The position numbers and the translations under genes were made by a program. DNA of 64,000 nt from the NCBI RefSeq assembly GCF_900111195.1, contig NZ_FOGL01000001.1, positions 62,001 through 126,000 on the forward strand, written 5' to 3'. This document shows positions 63,354-64,000 of the stretch, one piece after another (the stretch's first letter is position 1; every line of letters begins with the position of its first letter). A model generated the notes under the pieces. It saw only the letters and a program-made list of their open reading frames with translations. It had not been told where the DNA came from and ran no database searches. The DNA comes from Gracilibacillus ureilyticus. GTDB taxonomy: Bacteria > Bacillota > Bacilli > Bacillales > Amphibacillaceae.

Positions 63354-64000
63354 ATGAAAAATATAACACTATTAGGTGCTACAGGTTCAATCGGGGTTCA
63401 GACATTAGATGTAATAGAGGCGCATCCTGAACAGTTTCGTTTATTTGCGATTTCTTTTGGAGAAAATGTTGAAAAAGCTTTGCCGATTATTAAAAAGTTT
63501 CGACCAGAATGGATTGTAGTTAAAAACGATCAGGTTAAACAACATTTAAACTCCTTCCTTTCAGGTAACCATAATATAATTGCAGGAGAGACAGCTCTAG
63601 AGGAAATAAGTACACACCACAAGACCGACGTTGTGGTGAATGCGGTGATGGGGAGTGTTGGCTTAAAAGCGACATTGTCTGCAATTGAACAAAGGAAGCA
63701 AGTTGCCATTGCCAATAAAGAGACATTGGTAACTGCAGGTCACTTAGTAATGAATAAGGCTAAAGAACATCAGGTGAATTTACTTCCAATTGACAGTGAA
63801 CATTCTGCTATTTTTCAAGCATTAAATGGTGAATCCAGACAACAAATCGAAAAAATTATACTAACAGCATCTGGTGGGAGTTTTCGTGATAAATCCAGGG
63901 ACGAGCTTAAAAACGTTACAGTAGAGGATGCATTAAACCATCCTAACTGGAGTATGGGTGCAAAAATCACAATCGATTCTGCAACAATGATGAATAAAGG
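63354..64000 (+). CDS. dxr: 1-deoxy-D-xylulose 5-phosphate reductoisomerase, N-terminal part
   Basis: Dxr makes 2-C-methylerythritol 4-phosphate, the first committed step of the MEP isoprenoid route that feeds UppS. About 215 residues are visible before the window ends. NADPH-binding [24 protein letters not shown], the metal and substrate motif [11 protein letters not shown], and [18 protein letters not shown] are all present and intact. The ATG at 63354 follows TTGGGGCG. The gene is cut by the window edge, not by a mutation. Confidence 0.97.
   Translation, partial: MKNITLLGATGSIGVQTLDVIEAHPEQFRLFAISFGENVEKALPIIKKFRPEWIVVKNDQVKQHLNSFLSGNHNIIAGETALEEISTHHKTDVVVNAVMGSVGLKATLSAIEQRKQVAIANKETLVTAGHLVMNKAKEHQVNLLPIDSEHSAIFQALNGESRQQIEKIILTASGGSFRDKSRDELKNVTVEDALNHPNWSMGAKITIDSATMMNK

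Noticed and set aside
1-64000. Search for CRISPR arrays, prophage, IS elements, toxin-antitoxin pairs, tRNA or rRNA genes
   Set aside because: I saw no regularly spaced repeats, transposases, phage genes, toxin genes or cloverleaf sequences; nearly all DNA is assigned to conserved core genes.

Overview
This is chromosomal DNA of a motile, AT-rich, endospore-former-type Firmicute of the family Bacillaceae. The gene order, protein lengths and many near-identical motifs follow the recG-to-dxr segment of Bacillus subtilis almost gene for gene. The sequence suits a genus of the Oceanobacillus/Gracilibacillus/Virgibacillus/Amphibacillus kind, but the window alone does not fix the genus. All but one gene lie on the + strand. 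No rRNA, tRNA, IS element, prophage or CRISPR array is visible, and no gene-free stretch exceeds 300 bases.

Layout. (1) 1-4117: the 3' end of recG, then the FapR-controlled lipid cluster fapR-plsX-fabD-fabG-acpP with a FapR operator at its promoter. (2) 4209-11759: rnc, a small DUF1128 gene on the minus strand, smc-ftsY, and ylxM-ffh (RNA processing, chromosome condensation, SRP targeting). (3) 11859-17075: ribosome and RNA genes rpsP-khpA, ylqD-rimM-trmD and rplS, then lepB-rbgA and rnhB. (4) 17090-19425: ylqG and ylqH, a FliK-like and FlhB-tail-like pair outside the flagellar operon. (5) 19616-28812: sucCD, dprA, topA, xerC-hslV-hslU-codY. The trmFO gene that sits between topA and xerC in B. 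subtilis is absent here. (6) 29046-58295: one very long flagellar/chemotaxis (fla/che) operon, flgB to swrB, encoding the basal body, MS and C rings, export apparatus, hook, FlhF/FlhG, chemotaxis proteins and sigma-D. (7) 58446-64000: rpsB, tsf, pyrH-frr, and uppS-cdsA-dxr, with dxr cut by the window end.

How it works together. FapR would sense malonyl-CoA and set phospholipid precursor supply. The SRP pair Ffh/FtsY serves membrane insertion, including that of the flagellar export membrane proteins. CodY is encoded just upstream of the fla/che operon that it represses in B. subtilis, and CodY-like boxes lie before both xerC and flgB. SwrB, SwrD and sigma-D inside the operon tie basal-body completion to late motility genes.

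Most notable observation: a roughly 140-nt self-complementary element lies between flgE and swrD. It separates a strong Shine-Dalgarno sequence from the swrD start codon. When folded, it would bring the two back to a normal spacing, so swrD may be translated by an initiation signal that depends on RNA structure. Other points of interest are an RbgA whose G4 motif lacks the usual Asn, an HslV without the N-terminal Ser described for B. subtilis CodW, tandem CodY boxes before xerC-hslVU-codY, a dyad symmetry at the fla/che promoter, and a lepB promoter built into the rplS terminator.
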